Part shown: piece after piece, positions 34,699 through 42,859 of the stretch | How the letters are laid out: each line of letters starts with the position of its first letter | Position numbering within the stretch: the stretch's first letter is position 1 | Source of the DNA: an uncultured Clostridium sp. | GTDB taxonomy: Bacteria; Bacillota; Clostridia; Clostridiales; Clostridiaceae | DNA length: 64,000 bases | Direction: 5' to 3' | Assembly (NCBI RefSeq): GCF_937920395.1 | Contig: NZ_CALEVF010000039.1 | Span: 1 to 64,000, forward strand | Made by a program: the position numbers and the translations under genes | Notes under the pieces: generated by a model | The model's input: only the letters and a program-made list of their open reading frames with translations | Database searches by the model: none | Told to the model about the DNA's origin: nothing

Positions 34699-34989
34699 AT
34701 GATCACAAGTAAGCAAAGAAGTTATTTAAGAACTTTTGGTAATAAATTGCAACCTTTATTTCAGCTTGGAAAAGCAGGAGTAGAACAAAATTTTTTAAAG
34801 CAAGTAGAAGAAGCATTAGAAGCTAGGGAAATCATTAAAATTAAAGTTTTAAATAATAGTGGAATAACTGCTAGAGAAGCTTCAGATATAATTTGCGAAT
34901 CGATAGGTGCTGAGGCAGTTCAAAGTATCGGTAGCAAATGTGTATTATACAAAAGATCTATAAAAAAACCTATAATAGAATTACCATAA
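34699..34989 (+). CDS. yhbY: CRM-domain RNA-binding protein YhbY
   Basis: A 96-aa protein of the CRM fold that associates with pre-50S particles. MITSKQRSYLRTFGNKLQPL is the usual start, and LGKAGV with the later NNSGITAREASD matches the family. ATG follows TAGGAGGATATT. It lies between obg and nadD, as in other clostridia, and is closed by a terminator. Confidence 0.93.
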   Translation: MITSKQRSYLRTFGNKLQPLFQLGKAGVEQNFLKQVEEALEAREIIKIKVLNNSGITAREASDIICESIGAEAVQSIGSKCVLYKRSIKKPIIELP

Positions 34990-35015
34990 AAGCGTGTAAT
35001 GTTACATGCTTTTTC
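34988..35015 (+). terminator. terminator of obg-yhbY
   Basis: AAAAGCGTGTAA (from 34988) pairs with TTACATGCTTTT (from 35002) with one G-U, and a T-run follows. Confidence 0.85.
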
Positions 35016-35087
35016 TTCTATACAAAGTTGGAACCTTTTTATTTTTTTATTTAAATAGACCTATTATAATATAAAGAAGGTGTTACA

Positions 35088-35687
35088 GTGAAAAAGGCCA
35101 TTTTTGGAGGTACTTTTGATCCAATTCACATAGGTCACATTCATATTGCCTATGAAGCATTATACAATTTAAAGCTAGACAAGATTTTATTTATGCCAGC
35201 AGGAAATCCACCAAATAAGCTGAACAAACAAATTACAGATGCTAAAATAAGATATGATTTAGTTAACAAGGCAATAGAGGGTGAAGAAAGCTTTGAAATA
35301 AGTGATTATGAAATAAATAAAAAAGAAAATAGTTATACATATGAAACTATCGAATTATTTAGTAAGGTACAATCTAACACTGAATGGTATTTCTTGCTTG
35401 GAGCTGATAGTTTAATAGATCTAGATAATTGGAAGAATGTAGATAGAATTTTGAATAGTTGTAGATTAGTGGTTTATAATAGGTCAGGATTTGCTTTAAA
35501 AAAAATACTTGAACAGAAAAAATATCTAGAGTGTAAATATAATAACAAAATAATTTTCCTTGATATGCCAATTATAGATATATCCTCAACAGGGATTAGA
35601 AAAAGTATAAAAGAAGGTAGAAATATTAATTATCTGCTACCTAGAGGTGTGGGAAAGATTGTTGAGAAACTTAAGTTGTATAAATGA
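35088..35687 (+). CDS. nadD: nicotinate-nucleotide adenylyltransferase
   Basis: A 199-aa enzyme that adenylates nicotinate mononucleotide to deamido-NAD, needed for NAD synthesis. Nucleotidyl transferase motifs: FGGTFDPIHIGHIHIA (H-x-G-H) at the N-terminus and ISSTGIRKSI near the C-terminus. GTG 35088 follows AAGAAGGTGTTACA. It is 93 bases upstream of yqeK, the usual partner. Confidence 0.96.
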   Translation: MKKAIFGGTFDPIHIGHIHIAYEALYNLKLDKILFMPAGNPPNKLNKQITDAKIRYDLVNKAIEGEESFEISDYEINKKENSYTYETIELFSKVQSNTEWYFLLGADSLIDLDNWKNVDRILNSCRLVVYNRSGFALKKILEQKKYLECKYNNKIIFLDMPIIDISSTGIRKSIKEGRNINYLLPRGVGKIVEKLKLYK

Positions 35688-35780
35688 ATTTTTATTTTAC
35701 AAAAAAAGTAAATTATACAAATAAAATAGGTACATAATTTTATTTTCTGTGTTAAAGTAATACTAGGGGGTGGGGCTTAA

Positions 35781-36365
35781 ATGTGGAATGAAAAGGAAAT
35801 GTTTGATTATATAAAGAAAAATTTAAAAGAAAGTAGATTTAAGCATAGTGTAAGTGTTAGTGAAACTGCAATAAAACTCGCAACGGTATATGGACAAAAC
35901 ATAGAAAAAGCACGAATTGCAGGATTAGTTCATGATTGTGCTAAGAATTTGACAAATGATCAACTTATAAAAATAACGACAGAACATAAAATAGAACTTG
36001 ATGATGTAAGCAAAGAAAGTCCACAAATTATTCATGGGTTAGTAGGAAGTATAATAGCGAGAGATGTAATGAAAATTGATGATGAGGATATTTTAAATTC
36101 TATTAGGTACCATACTACTGGCAGAAAAAATATGAGTATTTTAGAAAAGATAATATTTATATCAGATTATATTGAGCCATTAAGAACATTTAAAGGTAAA
36201 GAAGAAGTAAGAGATTTAAGCAGAGTAAATTTGGATGGTGCGGTAATGATGTGTTTGGAGAATACTATAAGATATGTTATATGCAAAAAACAGTTATTGC
36301 ATATAGATACAATTTACGCAAGAAATTATTTGTTAAGTGAAAATAGTAGGAGAAAAAATGAGTAA
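35781..36365 (+). CDS. yqeK: HD-domain diadenosine tetraphosphatase YqeK
   Basis: A 194-aa HD hydrolase that splits Ap4A symmetrically to two ADP. RFKHSVSVSETA carries the first His; VHDCAKN the HD pair; IIHGLVG and RYHTTGR supply later His residues; ISDYIEP follows. ATG 35781 follows TAGGGGGTGGGGCTTAA. It overlaps the LCP gene by eight bases. Confidence 0.94.
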   Translation: MWNEKEMFDYIKKNLKESRFKHSVSVSETAIKLATVYGQNIEKARIAGLVHDCAKNLTNDQLIKITTEHKIELDDVSKESPQIIHGLVGSIIARDVMKIDDEDILNSIRYHTTGRKNMSILEKIIFISDYIEPLRTFKGKEEVRDLSRVNLDGAVMMCLENTIRYVICKKQLLHIDTIYARNYLLSENSRRKNE

Positions 36366-37611
36366 TAATAAAAAACAAAGAAAAATAATTAATTATAAGA
36401 AATTTGCCATTAAAATAGCTGCTTTTTTGGTGGCAATTATTGTTTTAGTTTTTGGAGGAATTTATTTATATCTAACTGGGTTTAATAATACTGCAGTATC
36501 ATTATCATCAGGTCTAAGTAGTGATGATGTAAAGATTCAATCAGATAGCAAATCACGTAATATATTGATTATGGGTGTAGATGTAGGGACCGCTGGTTCT
36601 ACAAATGTCAATGATCCTAAGAGAACAGATACAATGATATTAGTACATTATAATGCAGTTGATAAAAAGGTAAGCTTGATTTCTGTTCCTAGAGATACTT
36701 TAGCAGTTGTAAATGGTAGAAATCAGAAGATTAATGCTGCACATGCTATTGGCGGAGTGAATTATGCAGTAGCTGCTGTAGAAAAGCTAGTAGGTGTTAA
36801 AATTGACTACTACGCTAAAATCAACTATAAAGGCTTTGATGAATTGATTGATGCTATCGGCGGTGTTGACATTAACATAACGAGAAAAATGGATTATGAT
36901 GACCCTACGCAAGATTTGAGTATTCATTTCAATAAAGGGCTAGTTCATTTGGATGGTAAAAAAGCTGAAGAGTTTTTTAGGTGGAGAAAAAATTCTGATG
37001 GTTCAGGTCTTGCAAATGGTGATTTAGGAAGAATAGAGAATCAACATATATTTATCACAAAAGTTATGGAAAAAGTAAAAAGCCCACTTGTAATATTTAA
37101 GATTTCAAGTATTTTGACAGCAGTTAAGAGTGCTATAGAAACTAATATGGATGCGAATGAGTTATTTAAGTATGGATTTATATTTGCAACAATTAATAGT
37201 GAAAAAATTTCTATGGAAACTCTTCAAGGCGCTGAAAAGTATGTAAATAATATATCATATGTAGTTTATGAAGAAGCAATGAATCAAAAGGTTATTTCAG
37301 AGTTAAGTGACAATAAAGCCTCAGCTGTTGATAAGTCAAAGCTTAAGATAAAGGTGATAAATGGCACCAAAAAAACAGGCTTAGCCAAGGATTTTTCCAC
37401 TTATCTTACCGAAAAAGGTTATAATGAAGCAAAAACAGAAACAGGTGAAGCTACTTCTAAAAGTAAGATCACCGTGTACAATGGTAGCGAAGATATGAAG
37501 GCTGATTTACAAACAGATTTTAAAATAGATAATATTGAATTTTTAACGTCAAGTGATAAAACTTTTGATGTAGTAGTTATTTTAGGGGATGACCACGAAC
37601 TAATGCATTAA
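36358..37611 (+). CDS. LytR-CpsA-Psr (LCP) family cell-wall ligase with LytR_C domain
   Basis: A 417-aa membrane-anchored enzyme that attaches polymers such as teichoic acids to peptidoglycan. One N-terminal helix (IAAFLVAIIVLVFGGIYLYL), the LCP core (NILIMGVDVG; KRTDTMILVHYNA; SLISVPRDTLAV; KINAAHAIGGVNYA; YKGFDELIDAIGGVDIN) and a C-terminal LytR_C domain (IKVINGTKKTGLAKDF). ATG 36358 follows TAGGAGAAAA. In other clostridia rsfS comes next, but here ridA follows. Confidence 0.93.
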   Translation: MSNNKKQRKIINYKKFAIKIAAFLVAIIVLVFGGIYLYLTGFNNTAVSLSSGLSSDDVKIQSDSKSRNILIMGVDVGTAGSTNVNDPKRTDTMILVHYNAVDKKVSLISVPRDTLAVVNGRNQKINAAHAIGGVNYAVAAVEKLVGVKIDYYAKINYKGFDELIDAIGGVDINITRKMDYDDPTQDLSIHFNKGLVHLDGKKAEEFFRWRKNSDGSGLANGDLGRIENQHIFITKVMEKVKSPLVIFKISSILTAVKSAIETNMDANELFKYGFIFATINSEKISMETLQGAEKYVNNISYVVYEEAMNQKVISELSDNKASAVDKSKLKIKVINGTKKTGLAKDFSTYLTEKGYNEAKTETGEATSKSKITVYNGSEDMKADLQTDFKIDNIEFLTSSDKTFDVVVILGDDHELMH

Positions 37612-37642
37612 TATTATGAAATTATTATTAGGAGGAGAAAAG

Positions 37643-38023
37643 ATGGAAAAACTTATAATTAACACAAAAAAAGCACCAGCAGCCCTTGGACCATATTCTC
37701 AGGCAGTTAAGGTAGGCAATATCTTGTATACTTCAGGGCAATTAGCAATAAATGTAGCTACTGGCGAATTTATAAACGATGATATAAAAAAGGCTACAGC
37801 ACAATCTTTAGATAATATAAAAGCTATATTAGAACAAGCAGGGTCTAGTTTAGACAAAGTAGTAAAAACTTTAGTTTTCTTAAAAGATATGAATGACTTT
37901 GATTCAATGAATGAGATATATTCAAAATACTTTATAACAAATCCGCCAGCTAGATCTTGCGTTCAAGCAGGAAAACTTCCTAAAGATGCGTTAGTAGAAA
38001 TAGAAGTAATTGCAATTGCTTGA
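37643..38023 (+). CDS. ridA: RidA family enamine/imine deaminase
   Basis: A 126-aa trimeric enzyme that hydrolyses reactive 2-aminoacrylate formed by PLP enzymes. It starts MEKLIINTKKAPAALGPYSQ, then YTSGQLAIN, LKDMNDF and PPARSCVQAGKLPKDALVEI, including the substrate-binding Arg. ATG 37643 follows TTAGGAGGAGAAAAG. Its 3' end overlaps the start of the pseudouridine synthase gene. Confidence 0.95.
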   Translation: MEKLIINTKKAPAALGPYSQAVKVGNILYTSGQLAINVATGEFINDDIKKATAQSLDNIKAILEQAGSSLDKVVKTLVFLKDMNDFDSMNEIYSKYFITNPPARSCVQAGKLPKDALVEIEVIAIA

Positions 38024-38966
38024 TAATAAGTTAACTTATATAGTTCGCGAAAATGTCAAAGATGCAAAGCTGAGGGATTATTTAAAGCATACGGAGAAAC
38101 TATCAGGTAGGTTTGTAAAAAGTTCAGGTCTCACCGGAAAAATAAGGGTTAACAATAACGTGGCAAGGTTAAATCATAGAATAAGTACGAATGATGTAAT
38201 AGATATTGATATGAAGACAGATGAGCATCAGAACATTGAACCAGAGAAGATGGATATAGATGTAGCATATGAGGATATAGATCTTATTATTGTAAATAAG
38301 AGGCCAGGTATAGTTGTTCATCCAACTCGTGGGTATCCTTATGGAACGCTTGCTAATGGAGTACTATATTATTTTAAAGAAAGAAATGAAAAATGTATTG
38401 TTAGACTAGTTAGTAGACTAGATATGGATACTTCAGGTCTTATAATAATTGCAAAAAACCAATATTCACATATGGCGCTTGCGAGAGATATGCAGAGCAA
38501 AGATGTTAATAGTAAAGATTCAAATGATAAAGAGTTAAATAAAAAAACTTTTGAGAAGAGTTATATAGCTGTAGTACATGGGAATATGGAAAACAAGTCT
38601 GGAACTATTGATTTGCCTATTGGAAATCCTAATCAGGATAGTGCAAGGAGAGAAGTTTGTGATGAGGGACAAAGAAGTATAACCCACTATGAAGTTATTG
38701 AATCTTTTAAAAATGGTGATTTATTAAAAGTTACTTTGGAAACTGGTAGAACACATCAAATTCGTGTTCATCTAAGTCATATTGGTCATCCACTTTATGG
38801 GGATAGCCTTTATGGAACAGCTGAAAGCGAGTATATTGACAGGCAGGCATTACATGCTTATAAGTTAATTATACCACATCCTAGAACTGGTGAGAGACTT
38901 ACAATTGAGTCAAAGATACCAGAAGATATAAGCAACTTAATAGATAAACTAAAATCTGAAATATAA
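38010..38966 (+). CDS. RluA/RluD family pseudouridine synthase
   Basis: A 318-aa enzyme that converts uridines in 23S rRNA, or tRNA, to pseudouridine. An S4-like N-terminal domain (residues about 15-75) precedes the catalytic domain: IVNKRPGIVVHPT, VSRLDMDTSGLIIIAKN with the catalytic Asp, ETGRTHQIRVHLSHIGHPL and GDSLYG. A hydrophilic insert of about 17 residues (SKDVNSKDSNDKELNKK) interrupts the core. TTG 38010 overlaps ridA by 14 bases; a TTG at 38016 is an alternative. Exact target unknown. Confidence 0.9.
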   Translation: MQLLDNKLTYIVRENVKDAKLRDYLKHTEKLSGRFVKSSGLTGKIRVNNNVARLNHRISTNDVIDIDMKTDEHQNIEPEKMDIDVAYEDIDLIIVNKRPGIVVHPTRGYPYGTLANGVLYYFKERNEKCIVRLVSRLDMDTSGLIIIAKNQYSHMALARDMQSKDVNSKDSNDKELNKKTFEKSYIAVVHGNMENKSGTIDLPIGNPNQDSARREVCDEGQRSITHYEVIESFKNGDLLKVTLETGRTHQIRVHLSHIGHPLYGDSLYGTAESEYIDRQALHAYKLIIPHPRTGERLTIESKIPEDISNLIDKLKSEI

Positions 38967-38983
38967 AGTTGAAATTAAGATAT

Positions 38984-39035
38984 AAAAAAGCACCAGATGA
39001 GAACTATTAAGTTAGTTTACATCTGATGCTTTTTT
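38984..39035. terminator. bidirectional terminator
   Basis: AAAAAAGCACCAGATG (38984-38999) pairs with CATCTGATGCTTTTTT (39020-39035), one G-U, between two convergent genes. Confidence 0.9.
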
Positions 39036-40336
39036 TACCACTTTCTTTTTCTTCGATTATACATAAATTTATTTATTCTTTTCCTTCTTTTTCTTAAATT
39101 AACAACCCTTATTCTTAAAAAAAATATTAATGCTATTAAGGTAACAAAAACATATTTTGATATGTTTATAAAAACCGAAAGTGTTTTAGGACTTGGTGAA
39201 ACAATATTTAAAATATTATCCTTAGGAGACACATCTCTTTTAGTATAGTTAATTCCACTAATTAAATTTAGAGTATAGGTATTCTCACCAAAAGAAATTA
39301 CGGCTGTATTTACTAATTCGCCTATCTTTATAGATGAAGGATCTATTTTATTTTGCACAATTTTAGTAGTTGCTGTTAAAGTTGAGTTTTTGGCTTTAAC
39401 AATATATAAATCCTTTGAGGCAAGTAGTGGAAGCACTGTTCCATCATCTAATGTTAATTTTGATACAACATCGTTTTTACTGAATTGTTTTACTAGTTCA
39501 AAATTATTAAATCCATAATCCAGCAGTTTACGGCTATCTGGGAAAAAAGTTTTTTTGGAATCGTGTACAAGAGCGACTATAAGTTTTTGACCGTTTCTTG
39601 TAGCTACGGCAATATAAGAATGTTTAGATTCAGTAGTATAACCAGTTTTTCCACCTTCTAAACCTGAATAATAGTTAGGGTCATTTTTATGTATTAATCT
39701 ATTTTCATTCCAAAGAGGACGTCTTATCTTTGATTTATTTGTCGCCAACATTTTATAGGATGGAGTTGTTGCAATAACCTTGAACTCAGGATGTTTCGTA
39801 AGTTCTTGCATAATCAATGATAAAGCGTAGGCTGAAGTTTTATGTTTAACATTATATAATCCATTAGGATTTACAAAATTCGTATTTTTGCAACCTAAAG
39901 CATCAGCTCTAGAGTTCATAAGTTTAGCAAATTTTTCTGTTGTACCACTTACATGTTCAGCTAGAGCTACGGCGCAGTCATTGGCTGAAGCTAATATTAA
40001 TCCATATAACAATTCTTTTACAGTTAGTTTCTCACCAGCAACTAGGTATATCCTAGAACCATCGGTAAGTGATGCATTTTTACTTACTGTTACAACATCG
40101 TTTAAATTACAGTTTTCTAAGACTAAAAGTATAGTCATTATCTTAGTAGTGGATGCCGGAGGGTAAGCAGTATCTTTGTTTTTCTCATATAGTAGCTTAC
40201 CCGTAGTGGCATCAAGTAAAACTACGCTGTCGGCGGAAATTCCTGCTGGGGGAGATTTTACTATTGCTTGTACTGTTGTTGATATATTTAAGAATAAAAA
40301 AAGTGACGTAAGTAGCGTTGCAATTAACTTCTTCAT
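39035..40336 (-). CDS. D-alanyl-D-alanine carboxypeptidase (DacA/DacF type)
   Basis: A 433-aa secreted low-molecular-weight penicillin-binding protein that trims the terminal D-Ala of the stem peptide. A signal peptide (LIATLLTSLFLFLNISTTVQA) precedes the peptidase S11 core: PPASTTKIM (S-x-x-K), ASANDCA (S-x-N) and GGKTGYTT (K-T-G). A C-terminal beta domain follows, then an unusual C-terminal membrane helix with a very basic cytoplasmic tail. ATG 40336 follows GGAGGTACCT. Sporulation DacF-type relatives exist; the exact role is open. Confidence 0.93.
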   Translation of the reverse strand: MKKLIATLLTSLFLFLNISTTVQAIVKSPPAGISADSVVLLDATTGKLLYEKNKDTAYPPASTTKIMTILLVLENCNLNDVVTVSKNASLTDGSRIYLVAGEKLTVKELLYGLILASANDCAVALAEHVSGTTEKFAKLMNSRADALGCKNTNFVNPNGLYNVKHKTSAYALSLIMQELTKHPEFKVIATTPSYKMLATNKSKIRRPLWNENRLIHKNDPNYYSGLEGGKTGYTTESKHSYIAVATRNGQKLIVALVHDSKKTFFPDSRKLLDYGFNNFELVKQFSKNDVVSKLTLDDGTVLPLLASKDLYIVKAKNSTLTATTKIVQNKIDPSSIKIGELVNTAVISFGENTYTLNLISGINYTKRDVSPKDNILNIVSPSPKTLSVFINISKYVFVTLIALIFFLRIRVVNLRKRRKRINKFMYNRRKRKW

Positions 40337-40486
40337 AGGTACCTCCAAGTTTTCAATATTTACAGTATATCAAAAAAATCTTGTCTTAGCGATAGTATTT
40401 GCGTAAAGTTGTCAATAATTCTATATGTAAGGGAAAAACAGGAAATAAACATTTCTAATTAAAGGGGACGATTACAAGGAGGAATT

Positions 40487-41170
40487 ATGAAAAAGAAAGA
40501 CAAGATAATTGGTTCAATAGCTATTTTATGCATAAGCATTGTTTTTATAATTATTGGTTATGTTCTGTCAGGACCAAAAACAAATACAACTACTTCGGAT
40601 TATAAAGATGTATTTGTTGAAACAGATAAAACTTCACAGAAAACCGATTCTGGAGAAGTTAATTCAACTTTATCAAATAAAGTAGGAGGTAGTAATGTAA
40701 AATCTGAAGATACTATTATTAAAGTGGATATAAAGGGCGCTGTAAAAAGCCCTGGCGTTTATGAAATAAAAAAGGAAAGTAGGGTAACTGATCTTATAAA
40801 ACTTGCAGGTGGGGGTACGAAAGAGGCAGACCTTGAGGCTACAAATCTATCCAAAAAGTTGAATGATGAAGATTGTATTATAATTAGTAAAAAGGGCGAG
40901 GCTAATAAAACACAAATGACTCAGAATAGTACTCAAAATTCTCCTGTTTCAAGTTCTGATAATAAAGGGAAAGATGCTATCATCAATATAAATACTGCAA
41001 GTAAAGAAGAATTAATGACGCTTACAGGTATAGGCGAGGCTAAAGCAGATGTTATAATTGAATATAGAGAGCAAAATGGAGGATTTAAGTCAGTCGATGA
41101 ACTTACCAAAGTAGGTGGCATTGGAGAAAAGACACTAGCTAAATTTGTGGATAAGATAGATATAAAATAA
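40487..41170 (+). CDS. comEA: ComEA-type DNA-binding protein
   Basis: A 227-aa membrane-anchored DNA receptor for natural transformation. N-terminal helix (IIGSIAILCISIVFIIIGYV), a Thr/Ser-rich linker, an SLBB domain (VDIKGAVKSPGVYEIKKESR, then LIKLAGG), and a C-terminal helix-hairpin-helix pair (NINTASKEELMTLTGIGEAK; LTKVGGIGEKTLAKF) that binds DNA. ATG follows AAGGAGGAATT. comEC lies about 5.4 kb further on, separated by the accessory stretch. Confidence 0.93.
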   Translation: MKKKDKIIGSIAILCISIVFIIIGYVLSGPKTNTTTSDYKDVFVETDKTSQKTDSGEVNSTLSNKVGGSNVKSEDTIIKVDIKGAVKSPGVYEIKKESRVTDLIKLAGGGTKEADLEATNLSKKLNDEDCIIISKKGEANKTQMTQNSTQNSPVSSSDNKGKDAIININTASKEELMTLTGIGEAKADVIIEYREQNGGFKSVDELTKVGGIGEKTLAKFVDKIDIK

Positions 41171-41298
41171 TTTATTTTAAATTATGTGGAATAGTTGTAT
41201 TTTTATATGATTATAGGATAGAATATACAAATGAGTAAGAAAAAATAAAATAATTTTGGATAGAACTGAATAATTCGACAAAATTCTGCATATTGCTA

Positions 41299-41327
41299 TT
41301 GAATACAAATGTTTTATATGTTACACT
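41299..41327 (+). promoter_or_regulatory. sigma-A promoter of an orphan RNA
   Basis: TTGAAT (41299-41304), exactly 17 bases, TACACT (41322-41327) with TG extension (TGTTACACT). No coding start follows within range before a terminator. Confidence 0.65.
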
Positions 41328-41332
41328 GAACA

Positions 41333-41445
41333 TAGTGATTAAGGGGTAAGTAGTTACTTTAATTCACTCGTATTTATGATAATTAAATAGACATATTGCG
41401 GCTTAGATACATAGTTTTATGTTATCTGAGCCGCTTTTTATTTTA
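41333..41445 (+). ncRNA. candidate small noncoding RNA, about 110 nt
   Basis: A promoter at 41299-41327 and a strong terminator bracket about 110 bases without a coding frame. AGTGATTAA near 41334 faces TTAATTCACT near 41359, enclosing GTAA/TTAC. The terminator stem begins GCGGCTTAGATA (41398-41409) and ends TATCTGAGCCGC (41423-41434), with one U-G, followed by TTTTTATTTT. I do not recognise a known class. It lies between comEA and a minus-strand gene, in a 306-base gap that otherwise holds nothing. Confidence 0.55.
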
Positions 41446-41451
41446 TTTCAT

Positions 41452-41478
41452 AAAAAAAGAGCTTTTAGCTCTTTTTTT
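41452..41478 (-). terminator. terminator of the 101-aa gene
   Basis: AAAGAGC pairs with GCTCTTT across TTTTA; long A and T runs flank both sides. It overlaps the stop codon of the minus-strand gene. Confidence 0.8.
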
Positions 41479-41782
41479 AGTCTTCTTGAATATCATTTAA
41501 AGCATTTTCTTGGGTACTCTCATTAGTAGTATCGGAAGAGTCTTTTTCAATATGCTCTATTCCACTTGTCTCAATTTTATAATTACCTCTTACTGCTTGT
41601 TTTGTTATGAACCTTTTCTTCATTAAAGATTCAAGAGAAGCTTTTAATACTCGAATATTGCCTTTACCATTACCTAAGTTAATTGCAAGCTTTATTTTTG
41701 ATATACTTTGTGGTGATAATGTTTTATTTTCATAAAGATATTTTAATACATTATGTTCAGTTTCTATTATATTATCTTTCAT
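41477..41782 (-). CDS. hypothetical winged-helix-like protein, 101 aa
   Basis: A small protein with an N-terminal helical domain of about 70 aa (NVLKYLYENKTLSPQSISKI; LKASLESLMKKRFITKQAV) that looks like a winged helix, and an acidic, unstructured tail of about 30 aa rich in Asp, Glu, Asn and Thr. ATG 41782 follows GGAGGATATTT. It is divergent from the 60-aa gene. DNA binding and a regulatory role are inferred from fold-like pattern only; I recognise no family. Confidence 0.7.
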   Translation of the reverse strand: MKDNIIETEHNVLKYLYENKTLSPQSISKIKLAINLGNGKGNIRVLKASLESLMKKRFITKQAVRGNYKIETSGIEHIEKDSSDTTNESTQENALNDIQED

Positions 41783-42175
41783 AAATATCCTCCTTCATTA
41801 GTATATTTCATCATAATATACAATTATACTACATGCATTAGTGAATAAAAAGGTAAATATTTATTCTATAAATTTCAGAAAAAAGTGGTATAGAATAAAT
41901 ATAAAAATCATATGTAAAATCATATTATATTAAAAAAAATGAAAACGATTAATTTTTCTGCTTAATTTTGATAAAAGAATATTCAAACTATTATAAACGT
42001 GATATAATGGCTTTAATAGAGGAGGATAAGAAAGAAAAAGATGTTTAGTTTTAGAGGTAGTAAACAAGACGATGATGTATGTAAAATTTAGGTTAAATTA
42101 CAGTTTGGTTTTAAATAATATATGTAGAATATATAATTATGAACAAAATTTTAAATAAATAATAAGAGGTGGAGT
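41783..42175. other. 393-base gap with a promoter and a 16-codon frame
   Basis: An extended -10 TGATATAAT (42000-42008) and a strong AGAGGAGG (42018-42025) point rightward. The next ATG (42041) is 15 bases away, too far for that site, and opens a 16-codon frame to TAG at 42091. The rest of the leader to the 60-aa gene is AT-rich. It may be a decayed gene start or a long regulated leader. Confidence 0.4.
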
Positions 42176-42358
42176 ATGGAAGAATACAGGGGTTACGTAA
42201 TAGAAGTTGTAGAGAATAATGAGAAACAATATCCATATAAAGCAATTGCAAGAAAGGAGGAAGAACAGATAAAACACAAGGGATATAGTAAACTACAAGC
42301 TATTGATCTTGTTAAAGGGACTATAAACTTACAGATAGCAAGGCAGTGTAAACAATAG
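42176..42358 (+). CDS. hypothetical 60-aa protein
   Basis: A small charged protein (starting MEEYRGYVIEVVENNEKQYP) with an antiparallel-strand-like N-terminus and a C-terminal helix (KLQAIDLVKGTINLQIARQC). ATG 42176 follows AAGAGGTGGAGT, which makes it a credible gene. No family is recognised. It lies downstream of the extended -10 at 42000 and upstream of the zinc-ribbon gene, which has its own promoter. Confidence 0.6.
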   Translation: MEEYRGYVIEVVENNEKQYPYKAIARKEEEQIKHKGYSKLQAIDLVKGTINLQIARQCKQ

Positions 42359-42395
42359 ATCGTTGGTTCCCTCCGAAAGTATTTTGAATAAGGTA

Positions 42396-42424
42396 TTGCA
42401 TAATAACACTATCTATGTTATTCT
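42396..42424 (+). promoter_or_regulatory. sigma-A promoter of the zinc-ribbon gene
   Basis: TTGCAT (42396-42401), exactly 17 bases, TATTCT (42419-42424) with TG extension. It gives an untranslated leader of about 120 bases, long for such a small gene. Confidence 0.65.
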
Positions 42425-42549
42425 AAGTGAGTTGGGATTGCAAAATCAACAACAACAAGATTTGATATGATTAAAACATTACCTTTTTAGGCATATAAAG
42501 TAAATCAGATCTTAAATCTTAATATAAATAAAAAGGAGAAATGTTTAAA

Positions 42550-42714
42550 ATGGCTGATAAGACTATAGTATGTAAAGATTGTTCACAAGAATTCGTATTC
42601 ACTGAGGGTGAACAGGAATTTTATAAAGAAAAAGGATTCGAAAATGAACCACAAAGATGTCCTGATTGTAGAAGAGCTAAGAAACAACAGAACAACAGAG
42701 GATTTCAAAGATAA
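42550..42714 (+). CDS. zinc-ribbon protein (zf-trcl-like), 54 aa
   Basis: Two C-x-x-C pairs, VCKDC near residue 8 and RCPDC near residue 39, frame a segment with EFVFTEGEQEFY; the tail is basic (KKQQNNRGFQR). This is the pattern of the probable zinc-ribbon family PF13451. ATG 42550 lies 9-11 bases after AAAGGAGAA; an in-frame ATG at 42541 is too close to that site. The gene has its own promoter, long leader and terminator. Nucleic-acid binding is likely but not shown. Confidence 0.85.
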   Translation: MADKTIVCKDCSQEFVFTEGEQEFYKEKGFENEPQRCPDCRRAKKQQNNRGFQR

Positions 42715-42731
42715 TATAATTTAGAAAAATT

Positions 42732-42761
42732 ACCCATAGGAATTTATTCCTATGGGTTTTA
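42732..42761 (+). terminator. terminator of the zinc-ribbon gene
   Basis: ACCCATAGGAA (42732-42742) pairs perfectly with TTCCTATGGGT (42747-42757), followed by TTTATTTTG. Confidence 0.9.
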
Positions 42762-42859
42762 TTTTGTCCAAATTTACAACATATTTCTAGAAAATGTGTT
42801 ATAGTATACTTAGGAATAAAATGAATAAGCTGTAAAATTAAGTAATGGGAGGGATTAAT

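Noticed and set aside
42041..42091. 16-codon frame after an AGAGGAGG
   Set aside because: The spacing from the ribosome binding site is 15 bases, the product is too short to judge, and I see no homology; noted only within the gap entry.
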